Shown piece by piece: positions 24,876 through 34,531 of a stretch of 60,000 nt of DNA. The stretch's first letter is position 1. The number at the start of each line of letters is the position of its first letter. Source of the DNA: Polytrichum commune (taxonomy: Eukaryota > Streptophyta > Polytrichopsida > Polytrichales > Polytrichaceae). The translations under genes were made by a program, and so were the position numbers. The notes beneath the pieces are model-generated. The model ran no database searches. It was not told where the DNA came from and saw only the letters and a list, made by a program, of their open reading frames with translations. Location: positions 26,695,666 to 26,755,665 of the forward strand of contig OX485807.1 of the NCBI GenBank assembly GCA_950295325.1. Direction: 5' to 3'.

Positions 24876-25188
24876 AGGTAGAGGGGCCCTTTCCCGCTCG
24901 AATTTCAGATTGGCATGTTCATTGGGGAGTTATTAAGGGGGAATCAATATTGGAAGATGTGCAAAGTACATTGGAAATTGGACTGATTGGAATAATTAAT
25001 TTTGGATTAATATTGAATTAGTTATGAATTTTGGAAGGAGAACTCATAGGGGCACCCAAAACCACTCACCCCCAAAATGTACACCATGATTACATAGAAA
25101 TTTGAGGTTGGAAGCTATAATGTACCTCTTGTTTGGATAGGTCTAGTGAGCGGTTTAAGGACCCGAGCAGGAAAGGGCCCCTCTACCT
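24876..25188. mobile_element. MITE with TA target duplication (Stowaway-like)
   Basis: Terminal inverted repeats beginning AGGTAGAGGGGCCCTTTC agree at 24 of 25 positions. The element is 313 bp and is flanked on both sides by TA. A TA duplication and small size suit Tc1/mariner-derived MITEs. A related element with AGRTAGGARCACCTTAAAC ends and TA flanks lies at 45,235-45,540. Confidence 0.65.
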
Positions 25189-25231
25189 TATCATGTTCAT
25201 CCAATTTTCAAAACTACAAATGACTCACTTA

Positions 25232-25643
25232 GGGGGTCGGTGTAGACTACGGTGAAGAAGTGCACTGGTCAAGAATCTTTAGGGGGATGGAGCATTATGA
25301 TTGGCTATGAAATGGGTTCTTCACTGACTGGGGTTTTAACACTACTGCCAAGACTTCTCCAACAGAGAACTTCAAGCATGAATGAAAAAATGACATGGTT
25401 GCCAACATGGCGACACTTTTTGCTGGGGGGGGGGGGATTCTCTAGAGGTCAATTTTCTTGGGGAACCTCAAACCCTTGGACAAGAATCTTGACCTCCGGA
25501 GAACTCCAACTTGAGACATTTCTTTTTGATGAACCTGTCTTTTTCATCTTGTCCATCACACCAACCGTTACCTCAAATAACTTTGTCTTGGGCAGAATAT
25601 CTTGACCAACTGAGCACTTCTTCACCGTAGTCTAAACCGGCCC
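25232..25643. mobile_element. Tourist-like (PIF/Harbinger) MITE, 412 bp
   Basis: Left end GGGGGTCGGTGTAGACTACG pairs with the right end GGGCCGGTTTAGACTACGG (reverse strand), and the inverted repeat continues through GTGAAGAAGTGC and TCAAGA. TTA is duplicated on both sides (25,229-25,231 and 25,644-25,646). GGG-type ends and a 3-bp TTA duplication are diagnostic of PIF/Harbinger MITEs. The 117-codon frame inside is not a transposase. A G12 run lies at 25,425-25,436. Confidence 0.75.
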
Positions 25644-25975
25644 TTAAGTTCATTCAAAACAACAAACCATCCACTTTTGAAAAGGGAGCGGAATTTGATT
25701 GGAAGACTTTTGGAAGCGCGCCTTCTTTAGCAGCTTCGTCCTTTCCCTTTGGCCTTCTACCGTCCCATATACCGTTCTCTTTACCGTCCCATTCACCGTC
25801 GCGTCTACAAGATGTAGGAGTGGTTTGCCGGGCGACATCCAACATTCTCCTTCGTCCACCACGAGTCAGGCGCTTAGAGTTCGAACTTTCTAATTGCTGC
25901 TTGCAATTGGGTTGCTGTGCATGGCACAAATCTCACAGCAGCGATTCCGCAAGCACCCTGCAACTCGGATTCTCG

Positions 25976-26023
<48 letters not shown>

Positions 26024-26650
26024 TGCGTGGGGGCAGATAATCGCACGTACGTTAAGTACGTAAACTGAGAGGGTGCGGAATTGGTGCCATGGTTATGGTC
26101 CATATAATGAGCGTTTGACTCGTTCCGGACCAGCTGGTTGAGGAGGGCCTGTATTTAGTACTTTTATCTTATATGCGTTGGGAACAGCACAACATTTGAC
26201 ATAATAGGAGAGTTACAGGACAGGAGGAGAAGGAGCACCTGAAGTCTCCAACCACCAATTTTGGGTTGTGCAATAATAAGAAGGAGCCGATTCCCAATTA
26301 CACAATTGGGTTTGGTGGGGTTTTGTGGGATTAACCAAAAGTTTTGGGAGTTGAGTCTGGTTGAGGAGCTACACAATTTTGGTCGGTATCGGGTCTGTGC
26401 GAGGGGAGCGGTCGAAGTAGTAATTCCAATTTAGCAGAGAAGAGTACTGCTTATTGATTTGTGGAGGACAACCAAGGCGGTGTTTGTGTATTGGATCGAT
26501 GAATCGAGGACTAAGCTTATTTGCACGATTTTGAGGAAGGTGGACGAAAGCATCAAGGGTAGCCAAAAGTCAGAGTGGCGCCAAAATTTCCGATGCTGTG
26601 GTGATCGGTAGGCTTTAATTTCCTCCTTTAATTTGGAAGTCATGACTTAT
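25644..26650. other. Intergenic with GA-rich tract, possible promoter region
   Basis: No gene supported on either strand. It holds an interrupted (GA)n tract at 25,976-26,022 and short CCGTCCCAT-like repeats near 25,765-25,800. It may act as a promoter for the exon-like array downstream; that is inference only. Confidence 0.4.
25976..26022. repeat. (GA)n microsatellite
   Basis: About 47 bp of GA units with one GAAA interruption. Confidence 0.9.
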
Positions 26651-26840
26651 TAGCCGAAATACATATCACTCCCTTGACAACCATATATAACAACCCATTT
26701 GGAAAACAGGGGTGGATTTTGATGTAATCTCGAACACCCGATCGGCAAAGGGGTAGGTGTGAGCAGTCTGAAGCCACTTGCCTCGCAGTAAAAGACCCAT
26801 TAGCAAGTTTGAGGCGAGGAGACTAGAAATTCCACTTGGT

Positions 26841-26896
26841 TTGTACAGCTCTCTCCTGCTTTGTACAGCTCTCTCCTGCTTTGTACAGCTCTTGCT
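26841..26896 (+). repeat. 20-bp minisatellite
   Basis: TTGTACAGCTCTCTCCTGCT occurs twice exactly in tandem (26,841-26,860, 26,861-26,880) followed by a partial third copy. It lies just upstream of the exon-like core of the first array unit. The two other units have only one such word. Confidence 0.9.
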
Positions 26897-26910
26897 ATTT
26901 TGTGTTTCGG

Positions 26911-27009
26911 ATGGCTTGGCGTTTTTCCGGTCTAGAGTACTATGTTGCGGATGATAATTTCACATGGGAAGAAGATGAACACACCATAATCGTTGTAAAA
27001 TGGTTCGAG
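26911..27009 (+). CDS. Candidate first exon, 33 codons, unknown protein (unit 1 of the array)
   Basis: ATG to a GTAGGA donor, encoding 33 residues beginning MAWRFSGLEYYV and ending TWEEDEHTIIVVKWFE. I do not recognise the protein. Support for coding comes from comparison with units 2 and 3: the core DEH-(T/R/K)-(I/L)-V-VKWF keeps the frame through a 3-nt length difference, changes are conservative, and the donor is kept in all three. Against it, unit 2 has a 2-nt shift upstream of the core and unit 3 has lost the ATG and has a 1-nt shift, so only unit 1 is intact from an ATG. A following exon was not identified. It could instead be a leader exon of the ceramide synthase gene. Confidence 0.3.
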
Positions 27010-28174
27010 GTAGGATTTGATGCCATTTTCCCTGAATTGCGTCTCTTGACTACATTTGGATAGAAATTAGGCAGGAAGTTCGCCTAAATTTAGCCGATAT
27101 TTATCCAGACCGATATATGACTCCCTTGAAACTATATGAAACAATCCATTTGGAAAACAGGGTCGATTTTACTGTAATCTTGAACACCCGATCGTGGAAG
27201 GGGTAGGTGGGTAGTCCAAAACCACTTGCCTCGCAGCAAACGACCACATAAGCAAGTGTGAGGAATCTAGAAATCCCTGTTGCTTTCTCTTCTCTCTTAG
27301 TTATTCTACGTGTTTCTGATGGCGTCACGATTTGTGGGTCAGTGGTCTTTGATGTGGCGGAGGATAAACCATGGGAAGAAGATGAACACAGAATAGTTGT
27401 AAAGTGGTTCAAGGTAGGACAGTATTCTCTTGAATTGTGCGTCCCTTGGCTACATTTTGGCAGAATTCAGCCAGAATTTAGCCGGGGTATGTCCATACTG
27501 ATATATCACTCCCTCGACCACCATTTGAAATAACCCATTTGGAAAACAGGGTCGATTTCAATGTTATCTCGAAGACTCTGTCATCAAAGGGGTAGGTAGT
27601 TCGAAGTCAATTCCCTCGCAGTAGACGACCCATCAGCAAATTTGAGGCGAGAAGACGAGAAAATTTCACTTGCTTTGTACACCTCTCTCTTCTCTCTTAT
27701 TAGTTCTACGTGTTTCTGGTAGCTTGACGTTGTTGGGTGACTGGTACTATGTTGTGGAGGATAGGTAAAACATGGGAAGAAGATGAACATAAACTAGTTG
27801 TAAAATGGTTCGAGGTACGACTGGACCACATTCACCTGAATTTCACCACATCTATTGGCTGCATATATTTGGGTGGATTTGGTCTCTCTGCGGACGAAGT
27901 CCATTTACAGAGAATCCACACATAGTGACCATATTATAAAGCGCGATTTAAAAGTTTTGTTGCGATGACAATGTATGCAAACTGAGCTCAGATCTACAGA
28001 ATGAGGCCAACAGCACCATAAGAGTTAATTGGTTGTTCGCTCGTTTATTTATGGTTAATGATTACTTACGCAGCTGATCTCTTATAGTTATGTTGGTTGT
28101 TGATTCTAGTGAAACTTGGGCGCCAATTCACCACCGCATTTGACGAGTTGATGATTTGAGCGAATCTGGTGACG

Positions 28175-31100
28175 ATGGCACAACATCAGGGATGGAGAGC
28201 AGCGGGTTTGACAGTTTGGCCAGACTGGGAGAAGGAGAGCTATCCTGAGGCCAAGGATTTGGCGCTCATCCCCTTATTTGCCCTCCTCTTTCCAACCGTA
28301 CGCTATTTTCTCGACAACTGCATCCTGGAGGTTAGTCACTTTTCTTTTTCAACCCAAAACCCATTTCTCGTTGCTCAAAGTAGTAGAGACGACGCTGTTT
28401 TTGATGGGGATAAAAGCCTATGTATGTGTCACCGAAGTACCCTGTTTGGCAGCATTTCGAAACTCTATGCATAGTTGCATGCAAAATGGAAATTACCAGT
28501 GTTGGACTGGTATCGTCTTTTTTAAATACCATTCGGGTATCTACAATGACGATTTTCACATTATTTGATACCAGCAGGGTATGGATATTTGACGATATTT
28601 TTGATTTAGATACTATTCGGGTCTACATACCATGCAAGAATCCTCATTTCTAGGCAATACTGGTGTAGTATTAATGTGGTTTAAAATATTATTGACCCAA
28701 ACGCTAACTAGGGCATACAAAGATTCTTTCACCTTGACATACCCACCACCGAGTATCAATATTTGACTGATATTACAATATTTATACCCATGGGTAGGTT
28801 ATTTGATGCCGTTATTGATGTTGACTATTGATACCATGCACACATGCATACATCAGACCGACACTAGTTTTGCCCTTATTGAAAGAGCAATTTCTCGTTG
28901 CTGAAAGTGGTAGAGACGATGCTGTTTCCAAAGGTAGAAGCCTATGTATGCGTCACTGAAGTATCTATTAAGCAGCACTTCATTGCTGCCTTTATATTTG
29001 TCTGCAGAATGGCAATTACATTCATACGAAATCTTGTGGTTGAGTCACAATTGGTTGGTTGGAGTTTTTGGATTAAAAATACTCCTCTTTTTGGCATCCC
29101 CTGCCCCCCTCCCCCTGCCCCACCTGTTGGTTGCTAGGTTTACTGGCAGTAATTTACAGGTAATTGTATTTTGCACGAGGCTGCTAAGTCTGTCCCTTCA
29201 CTAACTTCCTTAACCTCGGAAACCAACGTTTAAATGGAATATTTCAATGGGTCGAGGCGATGTTTATATGAATGCAGGTCAAAAAACTATCATGAACAAG
29301 TATTTCTGAGTTTTTTCTTCCATGCAGAGGCTAGGAAGGAGATGCATCCAAGGGGCAAAAATCCCTTCCATTGAAAAAGGTGTGGACGATGAGATGTTCC
29401 ATAAGAAGCTCATCAAATTCAAGGAATCATCTTGGAAGTGTTTGTATTATCTCACAGCGGAGATTTTCGCCCTTGTGGTCACTTACAAAGAGCCTTGGTT
29501 TACTGACAGTAAACAGTTTTGGGTCGGTCCGGGTGACCAGTGCTGGCCCAATCAAATGACCAGGTTCTCATTTCTTTCACATGAAAATTGCCGCGAATCA
29601 ATGCTTTCAAATGTGTAAATTTGGTTATGATAGTAGTAGATTGAATTAATTTGCCTGTAAGGTGTGTGGGCCTTACTAGATATGTGGTCACACTTCTGGA
29701 GTGGATGTCTATATTGAGAGGTACATATATGGCAAGGCTTGTAGGTAAGAATGGACACTAGGATAAAAAGACATAGGCTCATTACTAATACATGATTGTG
29801 TTTGAAAACTGGTGCATTGACCAGGCTGAAGTTAAAAGTTCTCTACGGATTCGCAGGAGGGTTTTACACATACAGCATTTTTGCATTGATGTTCTGGGAG
29901 ACACGACGTTCGGATTTTGGTGTCAGTATGTCCCACCACGTTGCGACTGTATTTCTCATCATTTTCTCATACCTGGCCAGGTAAGGGAGGAACAATGGGC
30001 GATCAAGTTCCCGCGGTTATGGCTGTTAGAAAGAGTCCTGCTGTTAATTGAGGCAGTAGCCTGTGGGCGATAGACTCTATATTCATACTATACTGTTTAT
30101 GATATTTAGTGTCACTTACTAGGCGGAGTTATGCAGTGCTACAAGTATTTACTGAGATTATAGTATTTTACCAAGCCATTTATGTTCTATAATGTCTGAA
30201 CAACCTATTCAACCTTTGCTAGTAAAACTTGAATTCTAGAGTTAGAAGTTGCAGCATTGCGGAATTCCAAATACTATGTGACACTAAATACCTTAAATGG
30301 TTTAGTGTTGGCAAACATAGGTGTTACCTGTTTGTTTCACTTTTGGAGTTCAGTAGGTCTGTCTCAATATTCGTGTGTGTGGAATCAACTCAGTGTACTC
30401 ATCTAATACATTACTCCATGAGATTCGTTTAGAGGAGCAGAATTGTGCAGACAAGAGTCTTCTTCAGGTTTCCCTGTTCATCCTATTTATGCCTTGGAAT
30501 CAATTTGGATATAATTTGTTAATAGAGCATGTGTCATCAAGTTTTATAGACCTACTTTTATATAGTGCTCGTTTTCAATTGTGAAACAGGTTTGCTCGGG
30601 TAGGCTCAGTTGTGCTCGCGATACATGATGCGAGTGATGTGTTTTTGGAGATTGCAAAGTTGAGCAAGTACACCGGCTCTGAAGTGATTCCGAGCATCAT
30701 GTTTTTGGTGTTTGCGTTGTCTTGGGTGATCCTTCGCCTCATCTACTTCCCGTCATACGTCATTCGGAGCACCAGGTGCACCTCGCTTATATCTCTTTAT
30801 GCACTTTGAATGCAATGAAACTTTATGTAGATCCATTAATATGGGTATGATTTTAGACTACGTAGGTCATGTATGTAATGTCCCTGCTCGGAAAAAGACG
30901 GCTTAAACCCAAGTCCTTAAACCTGGACTCTGTGGGAACTCTGAGGATGAGCTACTTTGTATCTGGTGTTTGTGTTTGACCTTCGCCTAATCTACTCCCA
31001 TCGTACATCATTCAAAGCACCAAGGACCAGGTGTGCCTACTTATACCTCTTCATGGACTAGATAACCAGCGAGAGGAAAAGTGGATGTCGAGCCATGGGA

Positions 31101-32907
31101 ATGGCAAATTGTCCTCGTACTTGAGCTGTTTAATAGTCATTACCAATCAGCTCATCGGAATAATGGATGATTTTGCACCTCAATAGATGAAAAACCGTGA
31201 CGAGTTTTGATAACCATTTTTCTCTTGGATGAGTGATAAGTTATGCAATGGAACTCATGTGGATATGTTAGTATGGTATGATTTTGGACTATTGAGGTCA
31301 TGTGTATAATGTTCTTATTAGGGAAAAGGTGGCTTAATTCCAAGGTCTTAACATGCATCCCATGGGAACTCTAAGGTTAAGTCACCTAAGGTCAGGATAG
31401 TGCTAGGAGGATGGGTGACCTCCCTAGTGCCCCGCCACTCAATCATAGTGGGGTTATCCCAAGGTGAACTAGATATCTTAAGGGCTTCCCCCTTAGGGGA
31501 GATAATAGGTATGGGCTGGCTCGTCTCTGCATGTGCATGGTGTTCACCTTTGAAACGGGCAATATTATTTTGAGGTCCCTATAGTTATTGTGATTCCTAT
31601 TTCGAGGTTACATAAAGAATCAGACTAATTTGAAGATGAAGCAACATCATAAATTACACTGGTAGCGCCATTGGACTCATCTCTTCCTATTAGCCTGCCT
31701 GATAATGTTGTACATGACTTAGCATGCGTTTGTTGTGGAGCTGTGTTTTGTACTAGATATTGGTGTTGTAGGTGTTGCTAAACCCAACACCCCACCCAAA
31801 ACCAACACTCTTAAATCTTTCACAACATGTCCATATTGACTATAAAATGTCGGCCAACTTAACATCAGACTTCTATTTTGATTACAGGGGATTGATTACC
31901 AATAAGCTTTGAACCCTTAAAACTTCTGCACACGAAATTTAAAGAAGACATACTTTGATGCAATGAAATCTGCTGTTAATGGCTAATGAGAATCATCTAG
32001 AACTTTCTATACCTAATAATATTTTATATGCTCCGTGTGGAAAGTGGTGATTTTAGCACCATCTGCCTTAATGTTGAGTGTGATTGTCCTGAAGCTACGA
32101 GGTGCTGCAACTTCTGGACCGGCAGAAGAATCCACATGGCCCTGTTCTGTACTACATCTTCAACACACTGTTGATCAGTTTGTTTGTGCTGCACGTCTAT
32201 TGGTGGATTCTGATGTGGCGCATGATTGTCAAGCAAGTTCAAGACCGTGGTAAAGTTTCTGAAGACATCCGATCAGGTACACATTTTCCCACAGGCAGTT
32301 TACTGTAGAAACACTATAATCATCCTTTTAAGCAATTAAGCATGTTACAATGACATCACTTGTTGTAGGCCCTGTTAACAATTGAAAGGGGATTCCGACC
32401 TATATTAGCATTGGTTATTTGGATATTGAATGAATCTGTTATGAATGTTCAAAGTGTTGCCTATAGGTATCCCCAAAATTGACCCTAGGCTCTCAGACTT
32501 TCATGTTCTGATTGTGTACATCTCTTTAATCGATACCTGGGTTTAATGATGATGCTTTGGTCCAAATGTGGTCACTTTTGGGTATTTCTACCTTATTGCA
32601 ATGTTTTGAATTCATGTGCTCTCCTCTCAATAACTCTGTCTGTAGCATATGATAATACCATGGTAGGTTTAACACATCGCGTGACGTATCATTATTTATT
32701 TCTGTGTCACATGAACTGTCTCATAGGTTTCAATGAGCTTTCTTGTGACACATGGCATTTTTACCTTCAAAAATAGACTTTCTAGTGCTGATGTTGGTGT
32801 TGAATTACAAAACTGGGGACTTGTGGGTAATTATGTCTAATCCGACTTAATTGTTTTGTTGCATATCAGATTCAGAAGATGAAGGCGATTCAGAGAAAGA
32901 GGATTGA
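28175..32907 (+). CDS. Ceramide synthase (LAG1/LOH type, TLC domain), 6 exons, 317 aa
   Basis: Catalyses N-acylation of long-chain bases by fatty acyl-CoA to make (dihydro)ceramide in the endoplasmic reticulum membrane. Exons: 28175-28330, 29328-29563, 29825-29980, 30590-30775, 32095-32276, 32870-32907; all GT-AG, phases consistent, 954 nt with TGA stop. The N-terminus contains one hydrophobic segment ([17 protein letters not shown]). The TLC domain spans about 75-285. The Lag1 motif is clear: [16 protein letters not shown] with paired histidines at 168-169, then HDASDVFLE with aspartates at 196 and 199. The last membrane segment is [16 protein letters not shown]. The acidic tail [12 protein letters not shown] resembles casein kinase 2 sites. 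Length is normal for plant enzymes. The first in-frame ATG follows an upstream GTG that is not used as a start. Confidence 0.95.
28361..29021 (+). repeat. Direct repeat pair in intron 1 of the ceramide synthase gene
   Basis: 28,361-28,499 and 28,888-29,021 align along about 135 bp (TTTCTCGTTGCT, GTAGAGACGA, GCCTATGTATG, CGTCACTGAAGTA-like blocks). The 390 bp between them is AT-rich with degenerate TATTCGGGTAT-like words. Either a diverged local duplication or the flanks of an insertion. Confidence 0.65.
29661..29758 (+). repeat. Dispersed repeat in intron 2, second copy at 40.3 kb
   Basis: Shares blocks GTGGTCACACTTCT, AAGGCTTGTA and TAAGAATGGAC in the same order with 40,304-40,394. Non-coding. 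Confidence 0.5.
30097..30298. mobile_element. 202-bp MITE in intron 3
   Basis: Ends TTTATGATATTTAGTGTCAC (left) and TTTAAGGTATTTAGTGTCAC (right, reverse strand) agree at 18 of 20 positions. Same family of ends as the 446-bp element at 3,725-4,170. Sits wholly within intron 3 of the ceramide synthase gene and does not disturb the splice sites. Confidence 0.65.
30964..31056 (+). pseudogene. Decayed duplicate of the 3' end of ceramide synthase exon 4
   Basis: Lies inside intron 4, 190 bp after the true exon 4. It aligns with 30,708-30,800: TTGGTGTTTG, CTTCGCCTMATCTACT, TCATTC and AGCACC words recur in order, followed by the same intron start (AGGTGYRCCT, CTTATAYCTCTT). The reading frame is lost through an 8-nt deletion and other indels. 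Part of a tandem duplication that also covers the first 180 bp of intron 4. Confidence 0.75.
31340..31440 (+). mobile_element. 5S-rRNA-like sequence (Cassandra TRIM or SINE3-like remnant)
   Basis: The block CATCCCATGGGAACTC, AAGGTTAAGTCACC, TAGTGCTAGGAGGATGGGTG, ACCTCCCTAGTGCC follows the order and spacing of the internal promoter half of plant 5S rRNA (CCATCAGAACTC, AAGTTAAGCG, GTACTAGGATGGGTGACCTCC). It is too diverged to be a functional 5S gene. Plant Cassandra TRIM elements and SINE3-type elements carry such sequences. The upstream TGTAATGTCCC-like word near 30,873 could be an LTR start. It lies in intron 4 of the ceramide synthase gene. Confidence 0.65.
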
Positions 32908-34531
32908 GACATCCCATCACTTAAGTTGATCAAACCACACCAAAACCCATTTCCTTGTATTGTGGGTATGAATTTGTTGGTGTACAGAGGTAAAGGTGAT
33001 GAGTGTATGTGTTAAAGGCTGTACATATAGCGGTTCCACATAAATCCAACATGAGCCAAGCCCGAAAATGTGATTGAAGGAGCTCACACATAAGAGGTGA
33101 TTGCGGATTACCCCTGGCATGAATTTTGCTATAAATGGTGGGATGCATGAGCAAGGCCTTTATAGATCACAAGTGGACAACTTATGTCAAGGTATTTCTC
33201 TGGTGTAGAGTAGTGTTCTGAAGTTAAGACTTTAAACCCTAAACCCTCAACCCTAAACTTTCGTAGCCAGGATTTCTTCAGTGGGGTTGTACAATAGGAT
33301 CTTGTGAACTATGTTCATACTTATTGGAATAAGACATGTGAAATGCAGAAAGTTTGCATAACAATCTCAATCTATCTGGCAAAAGTTCTACAGAGCTGTG
33401 TAACAATCTGTCAGTCTAGAGGAGTTTATGTGACACGAACTACCTAGCCATGAGTTATAGTGAGGAGGCTTGATTGCAAGCAACATGAAGATGAAGAATG
33501 ATCCTCTCCAGTCCTTTGCTGTAGCTCCCCAAATTCCAACAGTTCCTTTTTGGAAAATTAGTAGGTTTCTCAGGCCAATTCACATTGGATCACATCCAGG
33601 ACATGTGCCTTAATCCCATTCACATCAGGCTTTGTTCAACACGAGCTACAGACAGGAATTGTGGAATATGTATATAGAATCTGGTTTCATTATATTGGAA
33701 CCCATTGTATGTTTTGGACGATGCTGGATACAACAGTTTAAGGGTATAGTGGAAACAAAGCTTACATTCTATGATTATTAAACAAATTAAGACCAAGTAG
33801 AGGCAGAGCATGACCTAGTGCAAGTGACCGGCTTTTAATTTGATATTACATTTATCAATCTCTTAGGGTGATGGAAGCACATATTTTTCACCAAATCCTG
33901 GCTTTCTATAGCCACCAAAACAAACACTGGCTGAAAATCTTGGCGATCTTACAAAAGTCTTAAAACAGGATGCTATTATCTTTAAAAAGGATTCCTAGGG
34001 GGGAAAAAAATAGTGCACCTCTGGTTCAGTGGAGACTGTTCCATCCAGAGAAATTGGTCTCACAAGATTTACATGAGAACAGATCTAAGCAAAATATATT
34101 CCGGGCAGGTCCATGTACAAAATTGAATCGCAAAGGCCAATTTGTGGCTTCTTCCTTGCGGGTGTGGTGAACAGCAGTGTAGAGCACAGCTCAAAAAGTT
34201 AGTGACCAGTGTTTAATGTCGAGTTAGTCTTGATACATACCCTTCAGAATTTAATATCTTTTCAGTGCTAACTCAACACTTAGCTAATGTTACATTCAAC
34301 ACCGATTCATCTCATAATTTAACATTTTAGATCTTCCAATATAGTATAGAACTAAAGGATTAAAAGTGCAACCCTATGTTTGGTTGACATTGATTCAATG
34401 TTGTAGTTTAATGTGATTGAATCAATTTGAAATCACTGTTGACATATGAATTTGAAGGCTTGTGATGCAAAGCCTCCATATGAGGACCCCTACAAACAAC
34501 CTTGGTGAGGAATTGCAGGACCTGTTCTGTT
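32908..34531. other. 3' flank of ceramide synthase, telobox, no gene
   Basis: Presumed 3' UTR and intergenic space between two convergent genes. A short telobox cluster (CCCTAAACCCTCAACCCTAA) lies at 33,237-33,256. No gene supported. Confidence 0.5.

Larger units (their letters stand above)
26651..27930 (+). repeat. Three tandem ~400-bp units carrying an exon-like segment
   Basis: Units start at about 26,651, 27,089 and 27,479. Each contains, in order, an ATTTGGAAAACAGGG block, a GGGGTAGGT block, a CCTCGCAG block and an exon-like core encoding a WEEDEH..VVKWF peptide followed by a GTA(G/C)GA splice-donor-like site. The units differ by many substitutions, so the triplication is old. Confidence 0.8.
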
